Shown one piece after another: positions 15,291-22,976 of a stretch of DNA of 22,976 nt. Under the pieces are notes generated by a model, which worked only from the letters and a program-made list of their open reading frames with translations, had not been told where the DNA came from and ran no database searches. The stretch lies in assembly GCA_025928215.1 (NCBI GenBank), contig JAICJW010000014.1, forward strand, positions 1 to 22,976. Direction: 5' to 3'. A program made the position numbers and the translations under genes. This stretch comes from Chloroflexia bacterium. GTDB lineage: Bacteria > Chloroflexota > Chloroflexia > Thermomicrobiales > JALYUS01. Each line of letters begins with the position of its first letter. Position 1 is the stretch's first letter.

Positions 15291-17027
15291 TTACCGCGCG
15301 GTGAGGGCGCGGACGCTGGCAAGGGTATCAATCTCATCGAGCGGCTTATCGTCCCGCACGCGGAGGATGCGTGGGAAGCGGAGCGCGTAGCCGCTCTTGT
15401 GCCGTTTGCTCTCCTGCACGGCATCGAAGGTCACTTCGAGGACAATTGCTGGATCCACCGTGCGGACGCGGCCAAAATCCTGGCGCGTATGGGCGAGGAA
15501 CCACTGCGTCAATTCGGCAATTTCGGCGTCGGTCAGGCCGCTGTATGCCTTGCCGATATTGAGGAGCGCCGGATCGCTGGCCGAAGCGCGAACGGCGAAG
15601 GTGTAGTCGGAGAGAACATGCCGCCGCTTGCCATGCCCCCACTCGACCGCCGTCACGACGACATCGAGGCTGGCAAGCGCCCGCTTCACCTTGCGCCACT
15701 CCGCGCCACGCCGCCCCGGTGTGTAGGCGGAATGCGGCAGTTTCACCATCAACCCCTCGTTGCCGCGCGCCCGCGCCGCCACGAAAAGCGTCTCGATCTC
15801 ATCCGGCGCCGTGACATGCTGGGCGCGGGAGAGGCGGACGGGATTTCCTCTCTCCCCGGTTCCCTTCCCTGCGAGGAAAGCGGCACCTCCTTTGCCTTCT
15901 CCTTCATTTAGCAGGGATATGTCTTGCTGTAAGAGGGCGGCAAGGAGGGTGCGGCGTTCGGTGAGCGGGCGGGCGAAGAGCAGATCGCCGCCCTGATAGA
16001 GCAGATCGAAGGCGACGAGAACGGCCGGGATGTCGCGCACGATCTCGTCCGTGACGGTTTTGCGGCCAAGCCGTTGCTGGAACTGCGTGAATGGCAGCAC
16101 CCTCCCCTCTCGCTCGCCGATAATCTCGCCGTCGAGTACGAACGGGCCGGGCAGGGCACGCAGCGGCGCGTGCAGCTCCGGGAAGCGATGCGTGATGTCG
16201 TCGAGCGTGCGGGAGTAGATGGCGAGCCGGTCTCCATCGCGATGCACCTGCGCGCGGATGCCATCAAACTTGTCTTCGACGAGCGCCCACCCTTCGGGGA
16301 GATTCGCGAGCGCCTCCTCGGGCGTGGCGGCGGGCGTAGCAAGCATCGCGCCGAGCGGATGGAAGAGGCGAAGCGCGGCACGGTCGAGCGTGCCCGCCCG
16401 CGCGAGGACGGCGACTTCGCCGAGATCACCGAGCAGCATTGCGGCATGGCTGACTGCCGCAAGCGGCCGATGGAAACCGCGCGCCAATGCGTCCTCCACC
16501 AGTCCCTGCTTCAGACCGATGCGGAGATCACCGGAGACAAGTTTGACGAGATACGTCGCCTCCATGAGCGTGGCGCGACGGATGAGGTCAGTAAGAAGAT
16601 TCGTCTTCGCTTTCGTGCCGGGCGTCACGGCGAGTGATTCCAGCGCCATTTCGACCGCCGCGAGGGTCAGGACCGACGTTTCCGGGAGATGGCCGGGAAG
16701 GATGGCCCGCGCCACTTCGCCCAATTCGCCGAGGCGGACGGAGAGCGGCGCGATCTCCTCTCGCGTCAGACCGGAGAGAGTCACGAGCGTCTGGACAATC
16801 GCCGCGCCACCGACCTGCAGAACACGTACATCGTGCCGCGGGAAGACCTGCCCCGCGATGTAGCGCGCCGCGAGGGCAAGGTCATTATCACCCAGCGTCG
16901 CGAAATAGCCCGCGAGCAGGGCCATCTTTTCCAGTTTTTTCGTTGTGCCGCGCACCTGCTCCGCCACCGCCGCCAGCGTCTCGAAAGAGACCGATGGCGT
17001 CTCCTGCGCGAACGTTACGGGCATCAT
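15291..17027 (-). CDS. lig: ATP-dependent DNA ligase, archaeal type
   Basis: A 578-residue enzyme that seals DNA nicks using ATP. The N-terminal DNA-binding domain spans roughly residues 15-200. The adenylation domain has motif I with the lysine that receives AMP (K253 in EDKFDGIR), motif III DGEIIG (299-304), IIIa FDLLY (340-344), IV EGLMVK (424-429) and V WRKVK (444-448). The OB-fold domain follows (VVVTAVEWGHGKRR...), ending SGYALRFPRILRVRDDK. Between IIIa and IV, about 28 low-complexity residues (369-396, LLNEGEGKGGAAFLAGKG...) look like an insertion. The ATG at 17027 follows TGGAGATGGC; the open frame upstream is a shadow of the exonuclease gene. It starts 25 bases after that gene, so the two form an operon and are likely to act together in repair. 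Confidence 0.93.
   Translation of the reverse strand: MMPVTFAQETPSVSFETLAAVAEQVRGTTKKLEKMALLAGYFATLGDNDLALAARYIAGQVFPRHDVRVLQVGGAAIVQTLVTLSGLTREEIAPLSVRLGELGEVARAILPGHLPETSVLTLAAVEMALESLAVTPGTKAKTNLLTDLIRRATLMEATYLVKLVSGDLRIGLKQGLVEDALARGFHRPLAAVSHAAMLLGDLGEVAVLARAGTLDRAALRLFHPLGAMLATPAATPEEALANLPEGWALVEDKFDGIRAQVHRDGDRLAIYSRTLDDITHRFPELHAPLRALPGPFVLDGEIIGEREGRVLPFTQFQQRLGRKTVTDEIVRDIPAVLVAFDLLYQGGDLLFARPLTERRTLLAALLQQDISLLNEGEGKGGAAFLAGKGTGERGNPVRLSRAQHVTAPDEIETLFVAARARGNEGLMVKLPHSAYTPGRRGAEWRKVKRALASLDVVVTAVEWGHGKRRHVLSDYTFAVRASASDPALLNIGKAYSGLTDAEIAELTQWFLAHTRQDFGRVRTVDPAIVLEVTFDAVQESKRHKSGYALRFPRILRVRDDKPLDEIDTLASVRALTAR
15840..15923 (-). repeat. In-frame low-complexity insertion in the ligase gene
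   Basis: An 84-base stretch that encodes a Gly/Glu/Lys-rich segment absent from the usual spacing between ligase motifs IIIa and IV. It contains TTTCCTC/GAGGAAA arms (15844-15850 with 15873-15879) around a pyrimidine-rich centre, like a repeat that entered the gene. The length is a multiple of three. Boundaries are estimated. Confidence 0.5.
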
Positions 17028-17052
17028 GCCATCTCCATTTGCATCATCTTCC

Positions 17053-18021
17053 TCACATACCGGCGAGAAAGTGGGCATCGTAGCCGCGCTCGCGGAGGTC
17101 CGTTGCGAATTTCGTGCCGCCGTGAACGGTATAGATCGTTTTCGCGCCGCTCTCCTCGACATAGCGAAGGAGATCGTCGTACCCCGCGTGGTCGGAGAGG
17201 GGCAGGACGCGGTGCACATCCCGATAGATATTCCGCGCGCCGGGGTGCAGCGCCCAGCCGGTGAGCAGGATGGTACGGATCGGCATGAGGGCGCGGAGCA
17301 TCGCCTGCCTGCGTACGGAAGGCGGGCAGAGCAGGATGTTATCCGCCACCTGTCCGCGTACGTACCGTGTGTACGGGCCGGGGAAGCGGACGCCGCACGC
17401 CTCATAGATCTGGCAGATGTTGTTCACCGCGCCGTGACACATCACGGGATACCCCCAGCCGGTGAGAAGGGAGAGCGCTTCCTGTGCCTTGTCGAGTGCG
17501 TAGCCGAGCACAACCGGTACTTCCCCCACCGCGTAGGCCATCTCGATCTCCGCCTGAAGCGCGGCATGAATTTCCGCGTCGGGCGGAAAGAGGTAGCGCG
17601 GTTCGCCGAAGGTACATTCGATAATCAACACATCGCACGGCACGATCACGCCCGTTTCCGCCGCGACGTTGGGGCGCAGTTTCATGTCGCCGGTGTAGCA
17701 GACGCGGATACTGCCCGTTTCGATGAGCGCCTGCGCGGAGCCGAGGCAGTGGCCCGCTGGGTAGAATGTCAGTCGAGCCGGCAGTGGGCCGGGAAGATCG
17801 AGCGGCTCACCATACGCTAGCGGCGTGACCGTACCGGCGAATGACCGCACGCGATGTTGGAGAATGCGAGCAGTTTCCGGGGTCGCGATTACCTCACCGT
17901 GCGCCTCAATGTGGTCCGCATGACCGTGCGAGACGACCGCGCGGGCCTGTGGCTGATGCGCGTCAAGCCACAGATCGAGCGGGGGGAGATAGACCCCTTC
18001 ATCAAACGCGACTTCCATCAT
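17053..18021 (-). CDS. Ligase-associated MBL-fold DNA exonuclease
   Basis: A 322-residue metallo-beta-lactamase-fold nuclease of the type encoded beside ATP-dependent ligases in bacteria and thought to trim DNA ends during repair. Metal-binding motifs are HGHADH (32-37), the GHCLGS turn with H91, TGD (110-112), and LSDHAGYDD and VHGG toward the C-terminus. The beta-CASP-like middle is short. The family usually reads ECTFG, and IIECTFGEP is present at about residue 132. The start is the ATG at 18021 (or the next codon) after GAGGGATCGCC; the frame start at 18069 adds residues outside the fold. It ends 25 bases before the ligase gene. A helicase of the Lhr type, often the third member of this set, is not present in the window. 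Confidence 0.92.
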   Translation of the reverse strand: MMEVAFDEGVYLPPLDLWLDAHQPQARAVVSHGHADHIEAHGEVIATPETARILQHRVRSFAGTVTPLAYGEPLDLPGPLPARLTFYPAGHCLGSAQALIETGSIRVCYTGDMKLRPNVAAETGVIVPCDVLIIECTFGEPRYLFPPDAEIHAALQAEIEMAYAVGEVPVVLGYALDKAQEALSLLTGWGYPVMCHGAVNNICQIYEACGVRFPGPYTRYVRGQVADNILLCPPSVRRQAMLRALMPIRTILLTGWALHPGARNIYRDVHRVLPLSDHAGYDDLLRYVEESGAKTIYTVHGGTKFATDLRERGYDAHFLAGM

Positions 18022-18156
18022 GGCGATCCCTCGTCGCACGCGGCAGAGCGTGTTCGTACACAGTGACAATGGCTATTTCTTCGCGCAGTCCGCCGACCGT
18101 CCGTACGCGACAGACTGTCAACATTGATCGCATGCGTGCGCAATTAAGCATTGTCG

Positions 18157-19350
18157 CTATAAACGACTTTGCTCTCCATCTTCCCCACCGACGAAGCGAA
18201 TGCAGAGCGCGTTGTCGCGCACCGTTGCCCCCGTAGCGGTGCGGCGTGCAAGCATATCGGGCAGCATGACGTGATGTTTATGCCAGCCGACCTGGATGTC
18301 TAATTCATCGCCACGCTGATGGAGGTCCACACGCTCGTTCGCCATGAAGGGCAGATCGAGGATGAGGATGATCTCCTCCCCTTCCCGCTCAATCCGCTGC
18401 GGCTGCCCGCGGTAGAAGAACTGGGCCGGATCGCGATCGCCGTAGAGTTCGTCCGCCACGCGAGTGAGGAGGGGCATGCCGACGATCTCCTCCGTGAAGT
18501 ACGGCACGGCGAAGCGCGGCAATGGCCCGAACGATTCATCAATTACCCGCTGATACTTCACTTGCGTCTCGCGGAGCGAATTGTAGAGACTCCCCTCCCC
18601 ACTTGCCGGGAGGACACGGTTGATAATCACGCCATCCACCAGATAGTTGAAAAGACTGAGATAGGTGAGGGAGCGCTGCGCCTCGCGAATCACCATCCGC
18701 TCCAGATTGACGACGACCCGCACCGAGGTGATCTCCGGATCGGTGAGCAAATCACGCACAGCGGTCAGGCGCGAAACCATCGTATCCACAGTATCAAAGA
18801 GTTCATCCCCCGCCACGGGCATCGTGCTGACGCGCCTGACGACCGGGCGCATCACCTTCGCCATCCGGCGCACGGTCGGGAAAAGCCGCTGCATCCACCA
18901 ACTCATTACATCCGGCAAGCTGAGCAGTTTGAGCGTTTCACCCGTCGGGGCGGCATCCACGATCACCGTGTCATACGCACCACTTTCGGCGTGCCCTTTG
19001 ATACGCAGCAGTGCGAACAGTTCCTCGGTGCCTGGCATGACGGTCAGTTCCTCATTCGTCAACCCCTCGAAACCCTGCCAGGCGAGTAAATCCGTGAGGT
19101 ATTGCTGCACGCGACCCCAATTGCGCTCCATTTCGTGTAGCGCGTTGACTTCCTGCGCCCAGAGGTTCGGCGCGACCGGAATCGGTTCGGCCTCCAGGCG
19201 GGTGTCGAGCGCGTCGCCGAGCGAATGGGCGGCATCGGTGCTGAGAATGATCGTGCGCTGGCCGCGCTCGGCGCACCGGATGGCCGTCGCGGCCGCGACC
19301 GTCGTCTTGCCAACGCCACCCTTCCCAGTATGGACAAGAATGCGAACCAT
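18157..19350 (-). CDS. ArsA/Get3-family ATPase with HSP20-like C-terminus
   Basis: A 397-residue P-loop ATPase of the ArsA/Get3 group. It has the deviant P-loop GKGGVGKTT (9-17), switch I STDAAHSLGDAL with D39, and switch II VDAAPTGETLKLL (131-143). There is one ATPase domain only, so it should dimerise. The last 80 or so residues (EEIILILDLPFMANERVDL, LDIQVGWHKHHVMLP) form an HSP20-like beta domain, a known addition in bacterial members. No metal-binding Cys set for arsenite is seen and no arsB or arsR is near, so a role in arsenic export is unlikely; handling of a hydrophobic client protein is more plausible but unproven. The ATG at 19350 begins at the conserved MVRILVHTGKGG; its ribosome binding site is weak. 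It lies 135 bases upstream of the exonuclease gene. Confidence 0.9.
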   Translation of the reverse strand: MVRILVHTGKGGVGKTTVAAATAIRCAERGQRTIILSTDAAHSLGDALDTRLEAEPIPVAPNLWAQEVNALHEMERNWGRVQQYLTDLLAWQGFEGLTNEELTVMPGTEELFALLRIKGHAESGAYDTVIVDAAPTGETLKLLSLPDVMSWWMQRLFPTVRRMAKVMRPVVRRVSTMPVAGDELFDTVDTMVSRLTAVRDLLTDPEITSVRVVVNLERMVIREAQRSLTYLSLFNYLVDGVIINRVLPASGEGSLYNSLRETQVKYQRVIDESFGPLPRFAVPYFTEEIVGMPLLTRVADELYGDRDPAQFFYRGQPQRIEREGEEIILILDLPFMANERVDLHQRGDELDIQVGWHKHHVMLPDMLARRTATGATVRDNALCIRFVGGEDGEQSRL

Positions 19351-20484
19351 CGAAGCCCCAATCGCTGCCAGTGGAGAAGAAGCACGCAACCCCCGCCATC
19401 AGTATCGCACCCTGGCCGATCAGCGTCACGCACCTGCATGGCGAGGCGAACAGCGTCGCGGAACAGATCCATCCAACGGTTTTCAGTACGCGCATCAACG
19501 GCGCAGCGGGTGAGCAAGAATAGGGATATGTGATAGGCTGGCAACGAGGAAATGGAGGGGTGTCACGCCGCGAAGAGCCAAATATATGCTAGCATGATCG
19601 GTCAGATCAGCCCTTTGTGCCCTGCTATCAGGTTGGTTATACAACAAAGTAGCGTTCTTAGCGGGATATTTGTCTAGCCTTTGTCGTCAATAACGATAAT
19701 GCTTTCGCGCGTCGCGAATGACAATGATTATGTCAACCGCACAGGGAGTGGCTGTGAAACGTCGCGCTACCGAAGCGATCGGCTGCCCCTTTCGTCGGGA
19801 CCATTGCGCGGAGCACGCTCGCCGGGGTGGCAACGATGAACGACCATTCGATGTTTTTCCGTAATCCTCCCTGCCGATTCCCGATCCGCATCGTTCCCTT
19901 TGCCGGTGGTGAACCGGCGTTGCATGAGGCAGTGCCGGGTGGTGTAATTACAATCGCATAGCAACCGAAGATGGTTCGACGCTATTGCCGCGCCTTCGTT
20001 CAATATCCGGCTGCGGAGATCGTTCGCGATTCGGCCGGCGTTGGACTGAACCCGCGCGCTTACTGCTGCGAATAATGAGTACCGCTCCGTGATTTCCGGG
20101 CGTCGCGCCGCTGGTACACCCGAAGCAGCCGACGCCAGTCAATGAGCGCCTGCCCTCCCCTCCCCCCTCACCGACGCGACGCGAGCGATGGTTTGTGGGA
20201 TCATCCTTCACCGGGCAATGCGCGAATGAACTCCAATTGTTCGCGCACCCGATCTCTCCGCCACTCGTCGGCGGCTCCCTGCCGGTCCTACGCCACCCCA
20301 GAGACGGAGCCATGACGCGCAATCAGCGGCACCCGTCACGGCCCCACAGAGGCCGGGCGATCTATTCTGAGGCCAAAGCACGGCCCAGATGTCCTCGTGA
20401 AGGAAAACGCCCCGTAGCGGGGCGTACAATGCGAAATCATGATTTTCCGTACGATTTTGTCGCCGGATCGGCTCTTTTCCGCCG
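19351..20484. other. 1.1-kb region with no convincing gene
   Basis: Open frames here are short and lack recognisable content; none has both a good start and a protein-like sequence. The part 19560-19740 is richer in A and T than its surroundings and holds palindromes: ATGCTAGCAT (19586-19595), TTCGCG-CGT-CGCGAA (19704-19718) and TGACA-7 nt-TGTCA (19719-19735), the last resembling a Fur-type box (TGACAATGATTATG). This could be the distant promoter region of the ArsA-like gene, or the control region of a small RNA or of a gene now lost. I see no tRNA or known RNA. Confidence 0.4.
20402..20425 (-). terminator. Intrinsic terminator of the GlcD-like gene
   Basis: ACGCCCCG (20407-20414) pairs with CGGGGCGT (20418-20425) around TAG. 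On the - strand the 8-bp GC-rich stem runs directly into TTTTCC. It lies about 60 bases past the stop codon of the oxidase gene. Confidence 0.8.
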
Positions 20485-21987
20485 TTACGTACCCACCACA
20501 GCCGGATCGGCGAATGGCAGTTTCTTGCCGGGGTTCATGATGCCGTTCGGATCGAGCGACCGCTGCATCTGTCGCATAATCGTGACGGCCGCGCCGAGTT
20601 CGGCGTCCGCGTAATCACGCCGGACGACGCCGATGCCGTGCTCGCCGCTCGTCGTGCCGCGATATTCGAGGGCGAGAGCGTGGATGTCCTCCGTGAGCAA
20701 CTTGGCGCGCTCGATCTCCTCCGGCGTATGATGGACGACGATCGCGCTGTGGACATTGCCACTGCCGATGTGCCCGTAGAGGACGACGGCGACCTGCCGC
20801 TTCTCCGCCGCCTCGGCGATCTTACGCAGCGTCGCGGGCATGTCTTTGAGTGGGACGCAGATGTCTTCTCCCATGCCGACACGGGTGCCGCCGGGTACGA
20901 CGAGCGATGAAGCCGCGCCGAGCGCCGCCCGGCCCGCCCAGAGCGATTCCATCTCTTTCGGGTTCGTGGCCGTCTCGACGCTCGTCGCCAGCTCGCGCGC
21001 CACCTGCTCGATGCGTCCGACGGTATCTGCGACGACCGCCGAACTACCGTCCGCCTCGACAAGGAGCATCGCCGCGCACTCGACCAGTTTGAGGTCCGGC
21101 TTGAAGATATTGACCGCGCGGATAGCGGAGCGATCCATGATCTCCAGCGCGGCGGGCAGGATGCCACCCCGGAAGATACGGCGCGTCATCTCCGCCGCGT
21201 CCTCAAGGCTGTCGAAACGGGCGACGACGAGGCCGCGCGACTCCGGCTTCGGAATGATGCGAAGGCGCAACTGCGTGATGACGCCGAGCGTCCCCTCGGA
21301 CATGATGAACAGCGGCGTGAGGTTGAGGCCGGAAACGGACTGAAGCGCCTTGGAACCCTCCCCACCCGTCCAGACCACCTCGCCCGTCGGCAGCACGACT
21401 TCGATACCGAGCACGTAATGCAGGGTCGGCCCGTACTTGACGGCGCGCATGCCGCTCGAATTGTTCGCGGTCATGCCGCCGACGCTGGCGATCTTGCTAC
21501 TGCCGGGATCGGGCGGGAAGATCATGCCATACTTCGCGAGTGCATCGTTCAGGTTGGCGTGGATCACACCGGGCTGGCAGAGCACCTGAAGATTATCGGC
21601 GTCAATCTCGATGATCCGGTCCAGCACATTCAGCGCGACGACGATACCGCCGTAGTGCGCCACCGCGCCACCACTGTACGCCGAGGCGGAGCCGCGCGGC
21701 ACCACCGGGACGTGGTAGCGATTCGCCACCTGCATCACCGTGACGACATCCTGCGTATCGCGCGGCAGCACGACGCAATCCGGCCGACCGGGATGCGCCT
21801 CCGAGTTGAACGAGGCATCGTAGGTGTAGGGGAAGAGCGCCGCCGGGTGGGTCAGCACTCGTTCCGCACCGAGCCGCCGCACGAGGTCCGCCACTGCCGC
21901 CCGTGCATCCTCGTCCCGCCGTAAGAGCGGCGGCGGCTGCGCGTCCATCCCCGCCGTCGCGACCAGTTTTTCCCCCGTGACCGCCAT
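20485..21987 (-). CDS. GlcD/D-lactate dehydrogenase-like FAD-linked oxidase
   Basis: A 500-residue flavoprotein that likely oxidises a 2-hydroxy acid such as glycolate or D-lactate. The FAD-binding part (about residues 55-235) has VVLPRDTQDVVTVMQVANRY, PVVPRGSASAYSGGAV, FPPDPGSSKIASVGGMTANN and the TLGVITQLRLRIIPKP close. The C-terminal FAD-oxidase domain has YGHIGSGNVH and SGEHGIGVVRRDY, which usually bind a metal and the substrate. The final LDPNGIMNPGKKL is typical. It starts at the ATG at 21987 after AGGAGGCCGGAGGC, a strong site; the longer frame to 22056 lacks family residues. No GlcE or GlcF partner is nearby, so it probably works as a single-subunit enzyme. It is divergent from the VOC gene and ends at a good intrinsic terminator. 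Confidence 0.93.
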   Translation of the reverse strand: MAVTGEKLVATAGMDAQPPPLLRRDEDARAAVADLVRRLGAERVLTHPAALFPYTYDASFNSEAHPGRPDCVVLPRDTQDVVTVMQVANRYHVPVVPRGSASAYSGGAVAHYGGIVVALNVLDRIIEIDADNLQVLCQPGVIHANLNDALAKYGMIFPPDPGSSKIASVGGMTANNSSGMRAVKYGPTLHYVLGIEVVLPTGEVVWTGGEGSKALQSVSGLNLTPLFIMSEGTLGVITQLRLRIIPKPESRGLVVARFDSLEDAAEMTRRIFRGGILPAALEIMDRSAIRAVNIFKPDLKLVECAAMLLVEADGSSAVVADTVGRIEQVARELATSVETATNPKEMESLWAGRAALGAASSLVVPGGTRVGMGEDICVPLKDMPATLRKIAEAAEKRQVAVVLYGHIGSGNVHSAIVVHHTPEEIERAKLLTEDIHALALEYRGTTSGEHGIGVVRRDYADAELGAAVTIMRQMQRSLDPNGIMNPGKKLPFADPAVVGT

Positions 21988-22419
21988 GCCTCCGGCCTCC
22001 TGCTTAATTCCGCCTTCTTCTATCGCTCGGCGTGGGAAGGGATGATTCGGTCTCACGCTCTTGTCACGCCGCTTCGATCTCCGCTCATCCCGTACCGGTC
22101 TCTCCCCTTCCCGTCCGCTTGAGCAGGGAGCGGAATACGACGATCATTCTAGCACGGCGCTGCGGCGAACTGATCGCGCAGCCGAGAGCGGCGAGACCGA
22201 TACACGCGGCGCAAAGGCACCCCCGTACAATGTGATCGAAAATGGAAATCGGCGAACGTGCGCTGAGGTGATGCACGTGCGGCGGGGGATATGTCTGTCT
22301 TGGTGTGATACGATCGCGTTCAGTCTCCTCATCGCTCCACCGATGAGTTTCTGTGCGTGCCGACGTTTCATATTCAGGAACGTCGGCACCTGAGCCGATA
22401 CTATCAAGGAGAATGCAGC
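21988..22419. promoter_or_regulatory. Divergent region between GlcD-like and VOC genes
   Basis: These 432 bases contain no supported gene. On the + strand, TGTGATACGAT (about 22303-22313) resembles an extended -10 element for the VOC gene. If transcription starts just after it, the leader would include both hairpins listed separately. Confidence 0.35.
22328..22389 (+). promoter_or_regulatory. Two tandem hairpins in the VOC gene leader
   Basis: Hairpin 1 is CTCATCG-6 nt-CGATGAG (22328-22347). Hairpin 2 is GTGCCGACGTT-11 nt-AACGTCGGCAC (22357-22389), a perfect 11-bp stem ending 17 bases before the AAGGAGA ribosome binding site. They could be an operator pair on DNA or a structured 5' leader that tunes translation. 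They match no riboswitch class I recognise. Confidence 0.55.
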
Positions 22420-22821
22420 GTGGATTGGAAACTCGAACTCGTGGTCGTTCCCGTCGCGGACGTGGACCGTGCCAAAGCCTTCTACATCGAGCAGGCCGGC
22501 TTCAATCTGGATGTTGACCACCGCGCCGGCGACTTTCGCGTCGTGCAGCTCACACCGCCGGGTTCGGCGTGCTCGATCGCCCTCATGAAGAACAGCGAGG
22601 CGGCGGGTTCCGTCCACGGCCTGCATCTGGTCGTCGCCGACATTGACGCCGCCCGCGCCGAACTCGTCGAACGCGGGACAGATGCCGGCGAGATCTTCCA
22701 TTTCGCGGCGAGCGGTCAGATGCCAGGCCCTGACCCCCAGCGCAGCAACTACAACTCGTTCCTCTCCTTCAGCGACCCCGACGGCAACGATTGGCTCGTG
22801 CAGGAAGTCAGGCGAGCGTAA
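22420..22821 (+). CDS. VOC-family (glyoxalase-fold) protein
   Basis: A 133-residue protein of the vicinal oxygen chelate fold. Two beta-alpha-beta-beta-beta units are visible: KLELVVVPVADVDRAKAFY through FRVVQLTPPGSACSIALM, and HGLHLVVADIDAARAELVERG through FLSFSDPDGNDWLVQEV. The ending FSDPDGNDWLVQE is a family hallmark. VOC proteins include metal-dependent lyases, dioxygenases and antibiotic-binding proteins; the class cannot be told here. The GTG at 22420 is chosen because AAGGAGA lies seven bases upstream and the fold starts at once; the ATG at 22357 would add residues that overlap a perfect hairpin. It is divergent from the GlcD-like oxidase. Confidence 0.9.
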   Translation: MDWKLELVVVPVADVDRAKAFYIEQAGFNLDVDHRAGDFRVVQLTPPGSACSIALMKNSEAAGSVHGLHLVVADIDAARAELVERGTDAGEIFHFAASGQMPGPDPQRSNYNSFLSFSDPDGNDWLVQEVRRA

Positions 22822-22876
22822 CCCGGAGTATGACCGAGATGCCTGCGCACGTGATGGGCGAATGGGAGCGTAGATA

Positions 22877-22976
22877 ATGAATCACCCGGACATGGTCGCG
22901 GCGCGCGCCGGGGGAGAAACGCCCAAAGCCGCCCGCCCCCCGCCCGCGCGGCGCGCACAGAACCACCACAGCGACC
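22877..22976 (+). CDS. Possible start of a gene cut by the window end
   Basis: An ATG at 22877 with GGGAG nine bases upstream opens a frame (MNHPDMVAARAGGETPKAAR...) that stays open to the last base. Only 33 codons are visible and they are Arg-, Ala- and Pro-rich with no recognisable content. It may equally be non-coding. Confidence 0.2.
   Translation, partial: MNHPDMVAARAGGETPKAARPPPARRAQNHHSD

Noticed and set aside
18157..19350. Arsenic resistance operon
   Set aside because: The ATPase has one domain, an HSP20-like tail, no arsenite-binding Cys set, and no arsB, arsC or arsR neighbours.
19390..19544. Hydrophobic short frames upstream of the ArsA-like gene
   Set aside because: They overlap the true start region in other frames and have no ribosome binding site or consistent membrane pattern.
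19767..20003. 78-codon - strand frame in the gene-free region
   Set aside because: Mixed composition, no ribosome binding site, no helix or strand pattern and no recognisable motif.

Overview
The window is a GC-rich bacterial chromosome segment. An archaeal-type ATP-dependent DNA ligase paired with its MBL-fold exonuclease, a single-domain ArsA/Get3 ATPase with an HSP20-like tail, and propeller and oxidase genes of the kind common in that phylum suggest Chloroflexota, perhaps Thermomicrobia. This placement is inferred from gene content and style only; there is no rRNA or tRNA to confirm it. No CRISPR array, complete mobile element or RNA gene was seen.

Layout. (1) 1-2130: a small membrane protein and an anchored YceI-like protein on the + strand, facing a secreted PsbP-like protein; a 17-bp hairpin sits between the converging genes. 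(2) 2443-3612: an Mrp/NBP35-type ATPase on the - strand, divergent from (3) 3889-10238: a + strand run of sugar-lactone/alditol oxidase, short-chain dehydrogenase, 1073-residue VPS10/BNR propeller and an NHL-repeat propeller. The first three are tightly spaced or overlapping and look like an operon for oxidising a polyol or sugar-like compound. (4) 10298-13805: an MMPL exporter on the - strand, broken by a frameshift, divergent from a remnant of a DesK-type histidine kinase and an intact DesR-type response regulator. A TATGACA/TGTCATA dyad lies between them. This looks like a regulated export module in decay. (5) 13869-19350: a - strand block of M20 peptidase, ATP-dependent DNA ligase, ligase-associated exonuclease and ArsA-like ATPase. 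(6) 19351-20484: about 1.1 kb with no convincing gene but several short palindromes. (7) 20485-21987: a GlcD-like FAD oxidase on the - strand, divergent from a VOC/glyoxalase-fold protein (22420-22821) that has two hairpins in its leader.

The most unusual signal is a pair of related palindromic elements, at 10236-10300 and 13811-13873. Each arm is built from three TAGYCAG-like heptads, and both sit exactly where two genes converge. Because seven is not a multiple of three, each arm puts stop codons in all three frames. In the first element the outer ends supply the TAA stops of both flanking genes. A different heptad (CAGTCCT) is repeated inside the VPS10-like coding region, and the ligase carries an in-frame low-complexity insertion, so short repeats seem to have spread both between and within genes here.
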